DNA of 64,000 nucleotides, taken from positions 1 through 64,000 of the forward strand of contig URLJ01000003.1 of assembly GCA_900548675.1 (NCBI GenBank), given 5' to 3'. The DNA comes from an uncultured Mollicutes bacterium. GTDB lineage: Bacteria > Bacillota_I > Bacilli_A > ML615J-28 > CAG-313. The notes beneath the pieces were generated by a model that saw only the letters and a program-made list of their open reading frames with translations, had not been told where the DNA came from and did no database searches. Made by a program: the position numbers and the translations under genes. Shown here piece by piece: positions 45,401-52,808 of this stretch (its first letter is position 1; each line of letters begins with the position of its first letter).

Positions 45401-45952
45401 CAATCGGGATTTATTGACGATATTGGCATAGATTTATATATGAAAATGTTAGAAGAGGCGATAGCCGAACAAAAAGGAATTGTAAAAAAAGAAGAGGATA
45501 AACGCATATTAACAAGTGCTTCTCGTCATATCGATCTTAATTATGTTGATGATGATGCAATTCGTATTGCTATGCATCAATCAATAAGTAAAGTATGTTC
45601 TAGAGAGGATGCCGTTAAACTTATAAATGAATTTACCGACAAGTACGGAAAAACTTCACCTGAATTAGAATTATATATTGAAAGTAGATATTTAGAGTAT
45701 CTGTTAAAATCTAAAGGTATAGAAACGTATAAAGAAAAGGAAAATGAAGTAGAATTCAATTTTGACAAAGAACATACAAAAAATATTAATTATAATAAAA
45801 TAGTTTCTTTATCACTAAACTTGCCAAAAGCTTGGCGTTTTAAATACTTACATGAACGTATATATATAAATATATCGCTAGATGATGTTTCTAAAGAAAA
45901 AAATAAAAACAATTATATATATAAGATAGTCTCATTTTTAGAAAATATTTAA
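42488..45952 (+). CDS. mfd: Transcription-repair coupling factor Mfd
   Basis: Mfd removes RNA polymerase stalled at lesions and recruits UvrA. The 1154-aa protein has the UvrB-like N-terminal part and a RNA polymerase interaction domain (LKVGDYVVHRDYGIGIYKG, about residue 490). The translocase motifs are GDVGFGKTEVAMRAAFKA, DEEHRFGV and SATPIPRTLQMAL, with motif VI RGRVGRS; a C-terminal domain follows. Candidate starts are GTG 42479, ATG 42482 and ATG 42488; the last has GGGTGA five bases upstream. It is linked to pth with essentially no gap. Confidence 0.96.
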   Translation: MDISQIELLKIFPKYQKIIYDKLINGNNIVFANAATNMTKTVVAASFKASNNSFVVVYPNIYYANLAYLDYLDLLEADEVSFFPVEEIVSSELIASSSDFRIARLLTLKKIIENKKQLIVTTLEGYTRMVPSKDKMISSFLKIDLDSKITKKELENALYLRGYKKVSITDCEGTYSVRGSVVDCYIIGSTYPVRFSFDFDEIENIKYFDPTTQLSVEKTKEVTIYPVYELFYKEAEYEEIAKRITLEYGDNEIVKQDLENLKNYKNLDTCYKYLPFIDPNATFILTLLSFPTVIFNELGQIIEKENQNIIEYATFLENTKNKSINKLFKSINEIIPYNSKTFYFTQFYPNKEEIKNIYHLNDINIEDVKTSNVIDYNNNFKNLTNELKINNNKTYIITHNTQEKLKFIEDVLNANDLKYNHMEDARSLKQNIINTMCSTDAIGFSDYEENFEIISPHELSKGKVTRHHKYQKLYNESKQIYSKEELKVGDYVVHRDYGIGIYKGIESITLGNTINDYIKIEYASESKLFIPVENIYVLEKYMGNSDKIPKLSKTNSKEWSNKKAKIKAKLLETAKKLIDIQAKREILQGFVYEKDTPLQKEFENDFEYVETPGQLKATEDVKKDMESTHPMDRLICGDVGFGKTEVAMRAAFKAVESGKQVLYLVPTTVLARQHYYSFKNRFEKYGVRVEMLSRFVDDVTTKKTLEGLKKGYVDIVVGTHRLLSNDVICHDLGLLIIDEEHRFGVEHKERIKEMKANVDVLSLSATPIPRTLQMALTGLRDMSLIETPPVNRLSVQTYVLKSNDSVIREAINRELGRGGQVFYLLNRISELDKICRKIHRLVPNAKIGLIHGKMSRDEIEDTITQFLERTYDVLVCTTIVETGIDIPNANTIIIEKANMLGLAQIYQIRGRVGRSDRIAYAYLMYDNESLLTETARKRLETIKEFTTLGSGYKIAMRDLSIRGAGDILGSEQSGFIDDIGIDLYMKMLEEAIAEQKGIVKKEEDKRILTSASRHIDLNYVDDDAIRIAMHQSISKVCSREDAVKLINEFTDKYGKTSPELELYIESRYLEYLLKSKGIETYKEKENEVEFNFDKEHTKNINYNKIVSLSLNLPKAWRFKYLHERIYINISLDDVSKEKNKNNYIYKIVSFLENI

Positions 45953-45959
45953 ATACTAT

Positions 45960-45989
45960 GTATAACTTAAGACAAAATTATCCATACTA
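45960..45989 (+). promoter_or_regulatory. Sigma-G-type sporulation promoter of spoVT
   Basis: GTATA (45960-45964), 18-bp spacer, CATACTA (45983-45989). Both match the Bacillus sigma-G consensus gHATR and CATWHTA at its usual spacing. spoVT is sigma-G dependent in Bacillus. Confidence 0.6.
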
Positions 45990-46022
45990 TTTTTAGAAGT
46001 AAAATAAAAATGAGGTGAAAAC

Positions 46023-46550
46023 GTGAAAGCAACAGGTGTCGTAAGACGCATAGATGATTTAGGCCGTATTGTTATCCCTAAGGAACTCAGAAGAACCATG
46101 AGAATAAAAGAAGGAGAGTCACTAGAAATATTTATTGATGGCAATGATCAAATTATTTTAAAGAAGTATTCTCCCGTTCAAAATGTTAATGATTTTGTCA
46201 TTGAATTTGCTGAAAGCATATATAACTCTAATAAAAAAGATGTTTTGATAACAGATAATGAACGAGTAATAGCAGGAGCAGGAAATTATAAAAACATGGT
46301 GGGGCGAAAAATAAGTTTGAGATTAGAAGATAGAATCTCAAAAAGAGCTACTCAAGTTGTTCCAAAAGGTGAAAAACTCGAAATATGTGATAACATAGAG
46401 GTAAAAAAAGCATCAGTAATTAAACCGATAAATGTATATGGTGATGTTATTGGATGTGTTGTGGTAAGCAGCGATGCAGAAGTAAACGATGTCGATAAAT
46501 CATTAGCTGAGTTCAGCGGTGAATTTATGAGCAGATATTTAGAAGGCTAA
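46023..46550 (+). CDS. spoVT: Stage V sporulation regulator SpoVT
   Basis: SpoVT is a forespore transcription factor acting with sigma G. The 175-aa protein has an AbrB-type swapped-hairpin DNA-binding domain (MKATGVVRRIDDLGRIVIPK, residues 1-50) and a C-terminal GAF-like domain (residues about 60-175, DVLITDNERVIAGAG). That length and pairing separate SpoVT from the shorter AbrB. The start is GTG with AGGTGA seven bases upstream. It follows mfd, as in Bacillus, and ends at a terminator. Confidence 0.94.
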   Translation: MKATGVVRRIDDLGRIVIPKELRRTMRIKEGESLEIFIDGNDQIILKKYSPVQNVNDFVIEFAESIYNSNKKDVLITDNERVIAGAGNYKNMVGRKISLRLEDRISKRATQVVPKGEKLEICDNIEVKKASVIKPINVYGDVIGCVVVSSDAEVNDVDKSLAEFSGEFMSRYLEG

Positions 46551-46555
46551 AAAAC

Positions 46556-46617
46556 AAAAGGTACTAAAAAACTATTCTTAAATCTGAATAGGTTTATTTT
46601 AGTGCCTTTTAGTTTTT
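46556..46617 (+). terminator. Terminator after spoVT
   Basis: AAAAGG-ACTAAAA pairs with TTTTAGT-CCTTTT and an inner CTATTC/GAATAG stem extends the hairpin; a T-rich tail follows. Confidence 0.75.
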
Positions 46618-46706
46618 AATATCGTTAATATATATATGTAACACAATATAAGGATAACGTTTTCCTTGCTTTATTCTAGCAAAAAACAACCATTGTTGTA
46701 TAGAAA

Positions 46707-46715
46707 GTGGTATAA
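46707..46715 (+). promoter_or_regulatory. Extended -10 promoter of PII-like/antiporter operon
   Basis: TGG-TATAAT, 25 bp before the start at 46741; no good -35 box. Confidence 0.6.
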
Positions 46716-46740
46716 TGCTTTAGATTTTGGAGGTATATAT

Positions 46741-47076
46741 ATGCAATTATTTGTAGTTGTTTTAACAGAAGGAAACTATGTTCCAACAGTATTAAAAAAA
46801 TTTTCTGATAACAATTATCATGGCAGTGTCCTTTCTACAAGAAGTATTCACCATGCATTGATGGATTCAGTTGAACCACTTCCTTATTTTGGAGGTTTAT
46901 CAAAAGTAATAGATGGCGATGTAGAAGTAGCTCGCCCAATGATTTTTGTGGTAGTTAAAAAAGACGAAGAAGTGAAAAAATTATCGAGCCTTGTAAATGA
47001 AGCACTTGGCGATATAAAAGGAAAGGGATTTATGTATGCTCTTCCTATTAGTTATTTAGAAGGACTTGATGAATAA
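46741..47076 (+). CDS. Small PII-like (ferredoxin-fold) protein, putative regulator of the adjacent antiporter
   Basis: The 111-aa protein reads as two beta-alpha-beta units (MQLFVVVLT, YVPTVLKKFSDNNYHG, SVLSTRSIHHAL; then MIFVVVKKDEEVKKLSSLVN, GKGFMYALPI), the plan of PII/CutA/DarA-type regulators. I cannot name its ligand. The ATG at 46741 follows GGAGG; the longer frame from 46666 has no site. Its stop overlaps the start of the antiporter gene by one base (TAATG), so the two are translated together, which suggests the protein binds and controls the transporter. Confidence 0.7.
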   Translation: MQLFVVVLTEGNYVPTVLKKFSDNNYHGSVLSTRSIHHALMDSVEPLPYFGGLSKVIDGDVEVARPMIFVVVKKDEEVKKLSSLVNEALGDIKGKGFMYALPISYLEGLDE

Positions 47077-48434
47077 TGACAGCAGGAAGTATCTTAATAG
47101 TAATTAGTATCGCTCTTATATGTGGACTAATTTCTAATCGCTTAATAAAACTAGTGAATTTACCAAATGTTACAGCATACTTGATTGTAGGAATTCTTCT
47201 AGGACCTTATTTATTTAGTTTATTCAATAACAATTTAACAGGAGTTATTGATAAAAAAACAGTTGAGAGTTTAGGAATAATAGTAGATGCAGCATTAGGT
47301 TTTATCGCTTTTTCAATTGGTAGTGAATTTAAAATATCAAGCATTAAGAAAATTGGAAAAGGTGTAATAACGATAACAATTATGCAGTCATGTATGGCAT
47401 TAATATTTGTTGATATCGCTTTAATAGGTGTCGCTTTAATAATAGGAAAACTTCAACAATATTTACCAATAATTCTAACACTAGGTGCTGTAGCAACCGC
47501 AACAGCCCCTGCTGCTACACTAATGGTTGTAAAACAATACAAGGCAAAAGGTGAAGTAACATCGATTCTTTTACCCGTTGTTGCTTTTGATGACGCAGTA
47601 GGATTAATACTATTCTCAATTTCTTTTTCAATGGCTCAAGTTTTCGCAAAACAATATGCTAATGTCCCTGGAGCTAGTGTTTCAGTAGTAAATGTCTTGC
47701 TAATACCATTATTAGAAATCACCCTATCAATAGTAATAGGTGCAGTTATCGGATTTATACTATCGCTTGCGATGAAAGCTTTCAAATCTCGTGCTAATAG
47801 ATTAATATGTATGATTGCATCAGTATTGTTAGGTGTAGGATTATGCGTATTAGTATCTGAAAAATTTAATCTTGAAATGTCATCATTACTTACATGTATG
47901 ATGATAGGTGCCGTTTTCTGCAATATCCGTGAAGATGCTGTTATGATTTTAGATGGTGTTGAACGGTGGACGCCAGCTTTGTTCATGTTGTTCTTTATTT
48001 TATCAGGAGCTGAATTAGACTTATCAGTAATGGGCAATCTAGCTGTTGTAGGAATATGTTCAGTATATATAATTGCTCGTTCAGCAGGCAAATACTTAGG
48101 AGCACGTTGGGGCTCTATGATTTCAAAGGAAAGCAAAAATGTTAAGAATTATTTAGGATTAATGCTTCTTCCTCAAGCTGGCGTTGCAATCGGTATGGCA
48201 CGTTCATCTTCTAGCACTTTTAGATCAATAGCTGATGCCACTTATGCTTTAGATAATGCTTTTGATAAAACATACCTTTATAGTATTGCTTCAACCATTA
48301 CGGCAGTAGTATTATGTGCAACACTTATATATGAACTTGTAGGCCCTGTATTAACCAAGATTGCTTTGACTAAAGCCGGAGAAATCGAAAGCGAAACTAA
48401 AAGAAAAGCAAATACGATAACTAATGGAAACTAG
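47076..48434 (+). CDS. Cation/proton antiporter (CPA2 family, Na_H_Exchanger domain)
   Basis: The 452-aa membrane protein has about 12 to 13 helices. The phrases LVNLPNVTAYLIVGILLGPYL, GFIAFSIGSEFK and PVVAFDDAVGLILFS (with the ion-site Asp pair in the unwound helix) belong to sodium/proton exchanger-like transporters. No TrkA-N or TrkA-C regulatory domain is attached; the PII-like protein encoded just upstream may take that place. Ion specificity (Na+ or K+) is not predictable. Confidence 0.9.
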   Translation: MTAGSILIVISIALICGLISNRLIKLVNLPNVTAYLIVGILLGPYLFSLFNNNLTGVIDKKTVESLGIIVDAALGFIAFSIGSEFKISSIKKIGKGVITITIMQSCMALIFVDIALIGVALIIGKLQQYLPIILTLGAVATATAPAATLMVVKQYKAKGEVTSILLPVVAFDDAVGLILFSISFSMAQVFAKQYANVPGASVSVVNVLLIPLLEITLSIVIGAVIGFILSLAMKAFKSRANRLICMIASVLLGVGLCVLVSEKFNLEMSSLLTCMMIGAVFCNIREDAVMILDGVERWTPALFMLFFILSGAELDLSVMGNLAVVGICSVYIIARSAGKYLGARWGSMISKESKNVKNYLGLMLLPQAGVAIGMARSSSSTFRSIADATYALDNAFDKTYLYSIASTITAVVLCATLIYELVGPVLTKIALTKAGEIESETKRKANTITNGN

Positions 48435-48444
48435 AAGTATTTAT

Positions 48445-48473
48445 TTGCAATAAAATAACTTTTATGATATAAT
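48445..48473 (+). promoter_or_regulatory. Sigma-A promoter of fba
   Basis: TTGCAA, 17-bp spacer, TATAAT, 46 bp upstream of the fba start. Confidence 0.85.
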
Positions 48474-48519
48474 AATAAACGTAATAAAGAAAGTAACATT
48501 AATAAAAGGAGTGATGATT

Positions 48520-49374
48520 ATGCCATTAGTAAATATGGTTAACATGTTACAAAAAGCCAAAGAAGGTAAATATGCCGTTGGTCAATTTAATATCAACAAT
48601 CTAGAATGGACTAAAACAATTCTTTTAACAGCCCAAGAACAAAACTCACCAGTAATTTTAGGTGTATCTGAAGGTGCTGCAAAGTACATGGGTGGTTTTA
48701 CAACTGTTGTAATGATGGTAAAGGGCTTAATGCATGATTTAAACATAACAGTTGATGTAGCAATTCACCTAGACCATGGATCAAGCTATGAAAAATGTGT
48801 AGCTGCAATCGATGCAGGTTTTACATCTGTAATGATTGATGCTTCTCATTTCCCACTTCAAGAAAATATCGCATTAACAAAGAAAGTTGTTGATTATGCT
48901 CATCCTAAAGGTGTATCAGTAGAAGCAGAACTTGGAACTGTTGGCGGTCAAGAAGAACATGTATCAGGCTCTATCATATACGCTGATAAAAATGAATGTG
49001 TTGAATTGGTTAAAGCAACAGGAATTGACGCTTTAGCACCAGCTCTAGGAAGTGTTCATGGACCATATCATGGTGAACCAGTTCTAGGATTTAAAGAAAT
49101 GGAAGAAATTAAAGAAGCACTTGATATGCCTCTAGTACTTCATGGTGGTACAGGTATTCCTGATGACAAGATTAAAAGAGCAATCGCTTGTGGAACATGT
49201 AAGATTAATGTTAATACAGAATGCCAATTAGCATTTAATAAAATTTTAAGAGAAGTTGTTGCTAATGACGCAAAAGTATATGATCCACGTAAGATTTTAG
49301 GCCCTGCATCAGTTGGAATTAAAGAAGCTGTTACAGAAAAAATGAACGTATTTGGTTCTGTAAATAAAAACTAA
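48520..49374 (+). CDS. fba: Fructose-bisphosphate aldolase, class II
   Basis: The zinc enzyme cleaves fructose 1,6-bisphosphate in glycolysis. The 284-aa protein has HLDHGSSYEKC (catalytic Asp and zinc His), DASHFPLQENIA, EAELGTVGGQEEHV, and zinc/phosphate residues in GSVHGPYHGEP and LHGGTGIPDD. Start ATG 48520 gives the family N-terminus MPLVNMVNML with AGGAG eight bases upstream. It is transcribed alone between a consensus promoter and a terminator. Confidence 0.97.
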   Translation: MPLVNMVNMLQKAKEGKYAVGQFNINNLEWTKTILLTAQEQNSPVILGVSEGAAKYMGGFTTVVMMVKGLMHDLNITVDVAIHLDHGSSYEKCVAAIDAGFTSVMIDASHFPLQENIALTKKVVDYAHPKGVSVEAELGTVGGQEEHVSGSIIYADKNECVELVKATGIDALAPALGSVHGPYHGEPVLGFKEMEEIKEALDMPLVLHGGTGIPDDKIKRAIACGTCKINVNTECQLAFNKILREVVANDAKVYDPRKILGPASVGIKEAVTEKMNVFGSVNKN

Positions 49375-49388
49375 CAATAAGTAATGAG

Positions 49389-49430
49389 AAATAAGAGTGA
49401 TAAAAATAAATTATCACTCTTATTTATTTT
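49389..49430 (+). terminator. Terminator after fba
   Basis: AAATAAGAGTGATAA and TTATCACTCTTATTT form a 15-bp stem with a 7-nt loop, followed by ATTTT. Confidence 0.88.
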
Positions 49431-49523
49431 GTTAAATAATGTCTTAAAAAAATAACTCACAAAGTAAAAAAAACGTATATTCTGTAAAAATATGATAAGA
49501 TATTAATAAGAGGTATATATATA

Positions 49524-50435
49524 ATGAAAATAATTGCTGGATTGTTTTTAAACAAGAAAATAGAAACTGTATCTGATATTGAAAAATATACTTTAGATGT
49601 AATGACATATGTGAATTATGTAGATAAACTCCTCATATTTAATAATTGTGGTGTTAAACAAGATATGTTTTGGGATGTATTATCACGTTTTCATAATGTT
49701 GAGTATACGGATTGTCCTAATTATGGCGAAGTGTGTAATTATAAACTTTTCATGTATCAAGCAGTAAAGGGCGAATATGACTATGCAATACCTTTAGAAC
49801 TAGATTATTATTATGAAGAAGATGCCTTTTTAAATTTAAAAAAGATTTTAAAAAAGATAATTGAAGAAAAAGGGGCACCTGCCGTTTTTACACCATACCC
49901 AATGTATACTTGTGAAAAAGAAAAGCAAACTTCAAGAGAATATAAAGAAATAATGGGATGCCATTTAGTAGGGGCCTTTATTAATGTCAAAGAATATGCA
50001 GCTACATCAGGTTTTGAGGAAATCTATTATCAAACAACTTTCGACTATGATTACTGTTTGATGATGAGAAATAATGGAAAACATATATATGTTGCAGAAA
50101 ATGAGATTATTAGAAATCGTAATTATCGCGTTTTGGAAAAGAGGATACTAACGCTACATATCTCAACATATGAAATAGGTACATATCAACTTTACTATGA
50201 AACTAGAAATCGCCATTACCTGTGGAATAAATATGAAAAAACCCAAACTAGTTATGTAAAAAAAGATAAGAAATTGTATCGTGGTGAAAAGAAGGAAATG
50301 ATACTAGCTGATAAAATGTCAAGAGAAAAACGCAAAATAATGCGACAAGCAATAATAGATTATAAGATTGGTAAAATGGGGAAAGCGTTCGAAGAAATAA
50401 GTTTTATATCAAAAGACGCTAGTACAACTAAGTAA
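49524..50435 (+). CDS. Family 2-like glycosyltransferase, rhamnosyltransferase-like
   Basis: The 303-aa protein starts MKIIAGLFLNKK and has VDKLLIFNNCGV and IPLELDYYYEEDAF, which align with the nucleotide-sugar and DxD-type regions of GT2 rhamnosyltransferase-like enzymes. The C-terminal YYETRNRHYLW is also typical. No membrane helix is present, so it acts at the cytoplasmic face on wall or capsule glycan or a glycolipid. The acceptor is unknown. It stands alone, with AGAGGT upstream of the start, without other polysaccharide genes in the window. Confidence 0.78.
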   Translation: MKIIAGLFLNKKIETVSDIEKYTLDVMTYVNYVDKLLIFNNCGVKQDMFWDVLSRFHNVEYTDCPNYGEVCNYKLFMYQAVKGEYDYAIPLELDYYYEEDAFLNLKKILKKIIEEKGAPAVFTPYPMYTCEKEKQTSREYKEIMGCHLVGAFINVKEYAATSGFEEIYYQTTFDYDYCLMMRNNGKHIYVAENEIIRNRNYRVLEKRILTLHISTYEIGTYQLYYETRNRHYLWNKYEKTQTSYVKKDKKLYRGEKKEMILADKMSREKRKIMRQAIIDYKIGKMGKAFEEISFISKDASTTK

Positions 50436-50481
50436 TATCAGATTAAATTCAGATTTCTATCATAGAAAAAACATAATGAAT

Positions 50482-50613
50482 TGTTATAATCTTAGTGTAA
50501 ATAAATTTTTCTTCTCCAAATTTTCCTTCTAAAATAATTTGAAACATGTGAACGCAAATTATTTTAAAACTTTCCATTTTATAAGGTGCTAATTCTAGCA
50601 CCTTATTTTTTTT
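50482..50613 (+). ncRNA. Candidate small RNA with CU-rich anti-Shine-Dalgarno stretches
   Basis: An extended -10 box (TGT-TATAAT, 50482-50490) is followed by about 120 nt without a gene. The 5' part is unpaired and contains CTTCTCC and TTTCCTTC. A perfect 11-bp hairpin (AAAATAATTTG 50531-50541 with CAAATTATTTT 50555-50565) follows, then CTTTCC and a strong terminator stem (50581-50606) with seven Ts. It could instead be the 3' end of the glycosyltransferase mRNA. Confidence 0.45.
50581..50613 (+). terminator. Strong intrinsic terminator upstream of the S10 operon
   Basis: ATAAGGTGCTA and TAGCACCTTAT form an 11-bp perfect stem with loop ATTC and a run of seven Ts. Confidence 0.93.
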
Positions 50614-50712
50614 ACATTTTGTTAATGTGAAAAAATCCCTTAACAAAAAAACAAGTGCACAGTGGTAAAGGCGCAACTATTAAAAAAATAATGAAAAAGA
50701 AAAGCATTTCTT

Positions 50713-50741
50713 TTGCTGAAAACATTAAAAAAGAGTATAAT
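50713..50741 (+). promoter_or_regulatory. Sigma-A promoter of the S10-spc-alpha superoperon
   Basis: TTGCTG, 17-bp spacer, TATAAT, followed by a 125-nt leader. Confidence 0.82.
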
Positions 50742-50747
50742 ACTACG

Positions 50748-50873
50748 GGCTTAAAGGTAGGCAGAGATTTGCGAGGTTGCTGATACGCACGGGAGCGTTG
50801 CCGTGTGTGCATATCAGGTAATTCGCATTGAGCCGACAAGCTTTAACAATAAAGTTTAAAATAGGAGGCTAAC
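50748..50873 (+). promoter_or_regulatory. Structured 5' leader of the S10 operon
   Basis: The leader can fold into nested helices: outer TTAAAG/CTTTAA (50751 and 50842 regions), TGCGA/TCGCA (50770 and 50823), CTGATA/TATCAG (50780 and 50813) and an inner GCACGG/CCGTGT arm. No T-run follows the helices. Its GC content is far above the surroundings, as for a conserved RNA. By analogy with other ribosomal protein operons it may bind L4 or another operon product; which one is unknown. Confidence 0.6.
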
Positions 50874-51182
50874 ATGGCAAAAGAAAAAAAATTAAGAATA
50901 AGATTAATATCTTATGATCACAGATTACTTGATGAATCTGCAAAAAAAATTGTTGAAACGGTAAAGAGAACTGGTTCAAAAGTATCAGGTCCTATTCCGC
51001 TACCAACAGAAAAAGAAGTATTCACAGTTATCCGTTCACCACACAAAGATAAAGATAGTCGTGAACAATTCGAACGTCGTACTCATAAACGTTTGATTGA
51101 TATCTTGAATATTACGCCAAAAACAATGGATGCTTTAGTTCACTTAGAACTTCCATCTGGTGTAGAAATCGTTCTAAAATAA
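50874..51182 (+). CDS. rpsJ: 30S ribosomal protein S10
   Basis: The 102-aa protein of the 30S head begins KLRIRLISYDHRLLD and carries KVSGPIPLPTEKEVFTVIRS, the S10 signature; homologous to NusE, it also takes part in antitermination. First gene of the superoperon, with TAGGAGG upstream and a structured leader. Confidence 0.98.
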   Translation: MAKEKKLRIRLISYDHRLLDESAKKIVETVKRTGSKVSGPIPLPTEKEVFTVIRSPHKDKDSREQFERRTHKRLIDILNITPKTMDALVHLELPSGVEIVLK

Positions 51183-51209
51183 TGAGAATTTAAATGGAGG
51201 TGTAAACTC

Positions 51210-51869
51210 ATGGCCAAAGGAATCTTAGGTAAGAAAATTGGAATGACACAAATTTTTTCTGAAGCAGGCACTTTAATCCCTGTTACAGTTGTAGAAGTTA
51301 CTCCAAACGTTGTATTACAAAAAAAGGTTGTTGAAACTGATGGTTACAATGCTGTTCAATTAGGTTATGCTGATAAACGTGAAAAATTAGCTAACAAACC
51401 TGAAACAGGACATGCTGCTAAAGCCAACACAGCCCCTAAGCGCTTCGTTAAAGAAATCGCTGGGGAAGAGATGCTAGCGTTTGAAGTTGGACAAGAGGTT
51501 AAAGGAAATATTTTCACAGTAGGTGAATTAGTAGATGTAACTGGTACATCAAAAGGTAAAGGTTACCAAGGTGTTATTAAACGCCACAATTTTGGAAGAG
51601 GACCTATGGGACACGGATCAGGTTTCCATCGCGGAATCGGTTCAATGGGTTGTATTCAACCGGCTCGTATTAAACCAGGAAAGAAAATGCCAGGTCGTAT
51701 GGGTGGTGTTCGCAAGACTGTTCAAAATCTTGAATTCGTTAAATACGATGAAACAAATAATGTAGTACTTATCAAGGGTAATGTTCCTGGAGCTAAAAAT
51801 TCATTTGTAATCATTACAAATGCAGTTAAAGCTAAGAATGCAAAACTTAACCCTGAAAGTCTAGCATAG
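51210..51869 (+). CDS. rplC: 50S ribosomal protein L3
   Basis: The 219-aa protein starts MAKGILGKKIGMTQIF and contains RRHNFGRGPMGHGS-like loop (KRHNFGRGPMGHGSGFHRG) reaching the peptidyl transferase centre. GGAGGT precedes the start. It is 27 bp after rpsJ. L3 is an early assembly protein of the large subunit. Confidence 0.98.
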   Translation: MAKGILGKKIGMTQIFSEAGTLIPVTVVEVTPNVVLQKKVVETDGYNAVQLGYADKREKLANKPETGHAAKANTAPKRFVKEIAGEEMLAFEVGQEVKGNIFTVGELVDVTGTSKGKGYQGVIKRHNFGRGPMGHGSGFHRGIGSMGCIQPARIKPGKKMPGRMGGVRKTVQNLEFVKYDETNNVVLIKGNVPGAKNSFVIITNAVKAKNAKLNPESLA

Positions 51870-51882
51870 GAAGGAGATAAAC

Positions 51883-52506
51883 ATGCCAAACGTTGTGTTA
51901 TTAAACCAAGAAGGTAAAGAAGTTGGTCAATTACAATTAAGCGAAGATATTTTCGCTCATGAACAACACCAACAAGCTATTTTTGATACAATCATCGCTG
52001 AACGTGCTGCAATGCGTCAAGGTACACAAAAAGCAAAAGGTCGTTCAGAAGTTAGTGGCGGTGGAAGAAAACCATGGCGTCAAAAAGGTACTGGCCGTGC
52101 TCGTCAAGGTTCAATCCGTGCTGCACAATGGCGTGGCGGTGGCGTAATTTTCGCACCTACACCTCGTTCACATGCAATCAAAATTAACAAAAAAGTTGTT
52201 CGTCTTGCAATGAAATGTTCTTTAAGTGAAAAAGTTCAAGAAGAAGCATTTATCGTATTAAATGATTTAAATCTTGAAAACTTCAAAACAAAAGGATTTG
52301 TTAAAGTATTAGATGATGTTAATTCATTTGGAAAAGTATTAGTTATCGTTGATGGCAGCAATCCTAATGTTGAACTTGCTGGTAGAAATGTTCCATATGC
52401 ATGCGTTTCTGACGTAAGACGCGTATCAGTTTATCAAATGAAAAATGCTGATTGCGTAGTTATTACTGAAGCAGCAGTTAAATATTATGAGGAGGTTCTT
52501 AAATAA
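51883..52506 (+). CDS. rplD: 50S ribosomal protein L4
   Basis: The 207-aa protein has the long extended loop SEVSGGGRKPWRQKGTGRAR (residues 46-65) that lines the exit tunnel. In gamma-proteobacteria L4 represses the S10 operon through its leader. AAGGAG lies upstream; the stop TAATG overlaps the rplW start by one base. Confidence 0.98.
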   Translation: MPNVVLLNQEGKEVGQLQLSEDIFAHEQHQQAIFDTIIAERAAMRQGTQKAKGRSEVSGGGRKPWRQKGTGRARQGSIRAAQWRGGGVIFAPTPRSHAIKINKKVVRLAMKCSLSEKVQEEAFIVLNDLNLENFKTKGFVKVLDDVNSFGKVLVIVDGSNPNVELAGRNVPYACVSDVRRVSVYQMKNADCVVITEAAVKYYEEVLK

Positions 52507-52790
52507 TGAAATCAGTTTATGATGTTATTAGAAAACCTATTATCACAGAAAAATCTAGCAAATTAGCAGAAAATCTACAATATACTTTCGAAGTAGATCC
52601 TAGTGCTAATAAAGTTGAAATTAAAAAAGCGATTGAAACAATCTTCAATGTAAAAGTTGTAGCAGTTAGAACTGTTAATGTTTCTCGCAAAGCAAAAAGA
52701 ATGCAAAGATTCGAAGGGTTCAAACCAGGATATAAGAAAGCAATTGTTCGTCTTGCAGCTGGTCAAACCATCGATTCATTTGAAATTTAG
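52506..52790 (+). CDS. rplW: 50S ribosomal protein L23
   Basis: The 94-aa protein beside the exit tunnel is a docking site for trigger factor and SRP. VIRKPIITEKSSKL and YTFEVDPSANKVEIKKAIE are the family phrases. It is coupled to rplD by a one-base stop-start overlap with GAGGT inside rplD. Confidence 0.98.
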   Translation: MKSVYDVIRKPIITEKSSKLAENLQYTFEVDPSANKVEIKKAIETIFNVKVVAVRTVNVSRKAKRMQRFEGFKPGYKKAIVRLAAGQTIDSFEI

Positions 52791-52808
52791 TTTGGGAGGT
52801 CAAAGATA

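Noticed and set aside
47636..48136. Minus-strand frame of 166 codons
   Set aside because: Lies entirely opposite the antiporter gene and has no ribosome site or recognisable motif.
50617..50648. TTTTGTTAA/TTAACAAAA inverted repeat as a further terminator
   Set aside because: The stem is pure weak pairs with a 14-nt loop and lies directly after a much stronger terminator; no transcript on either strand needs it.
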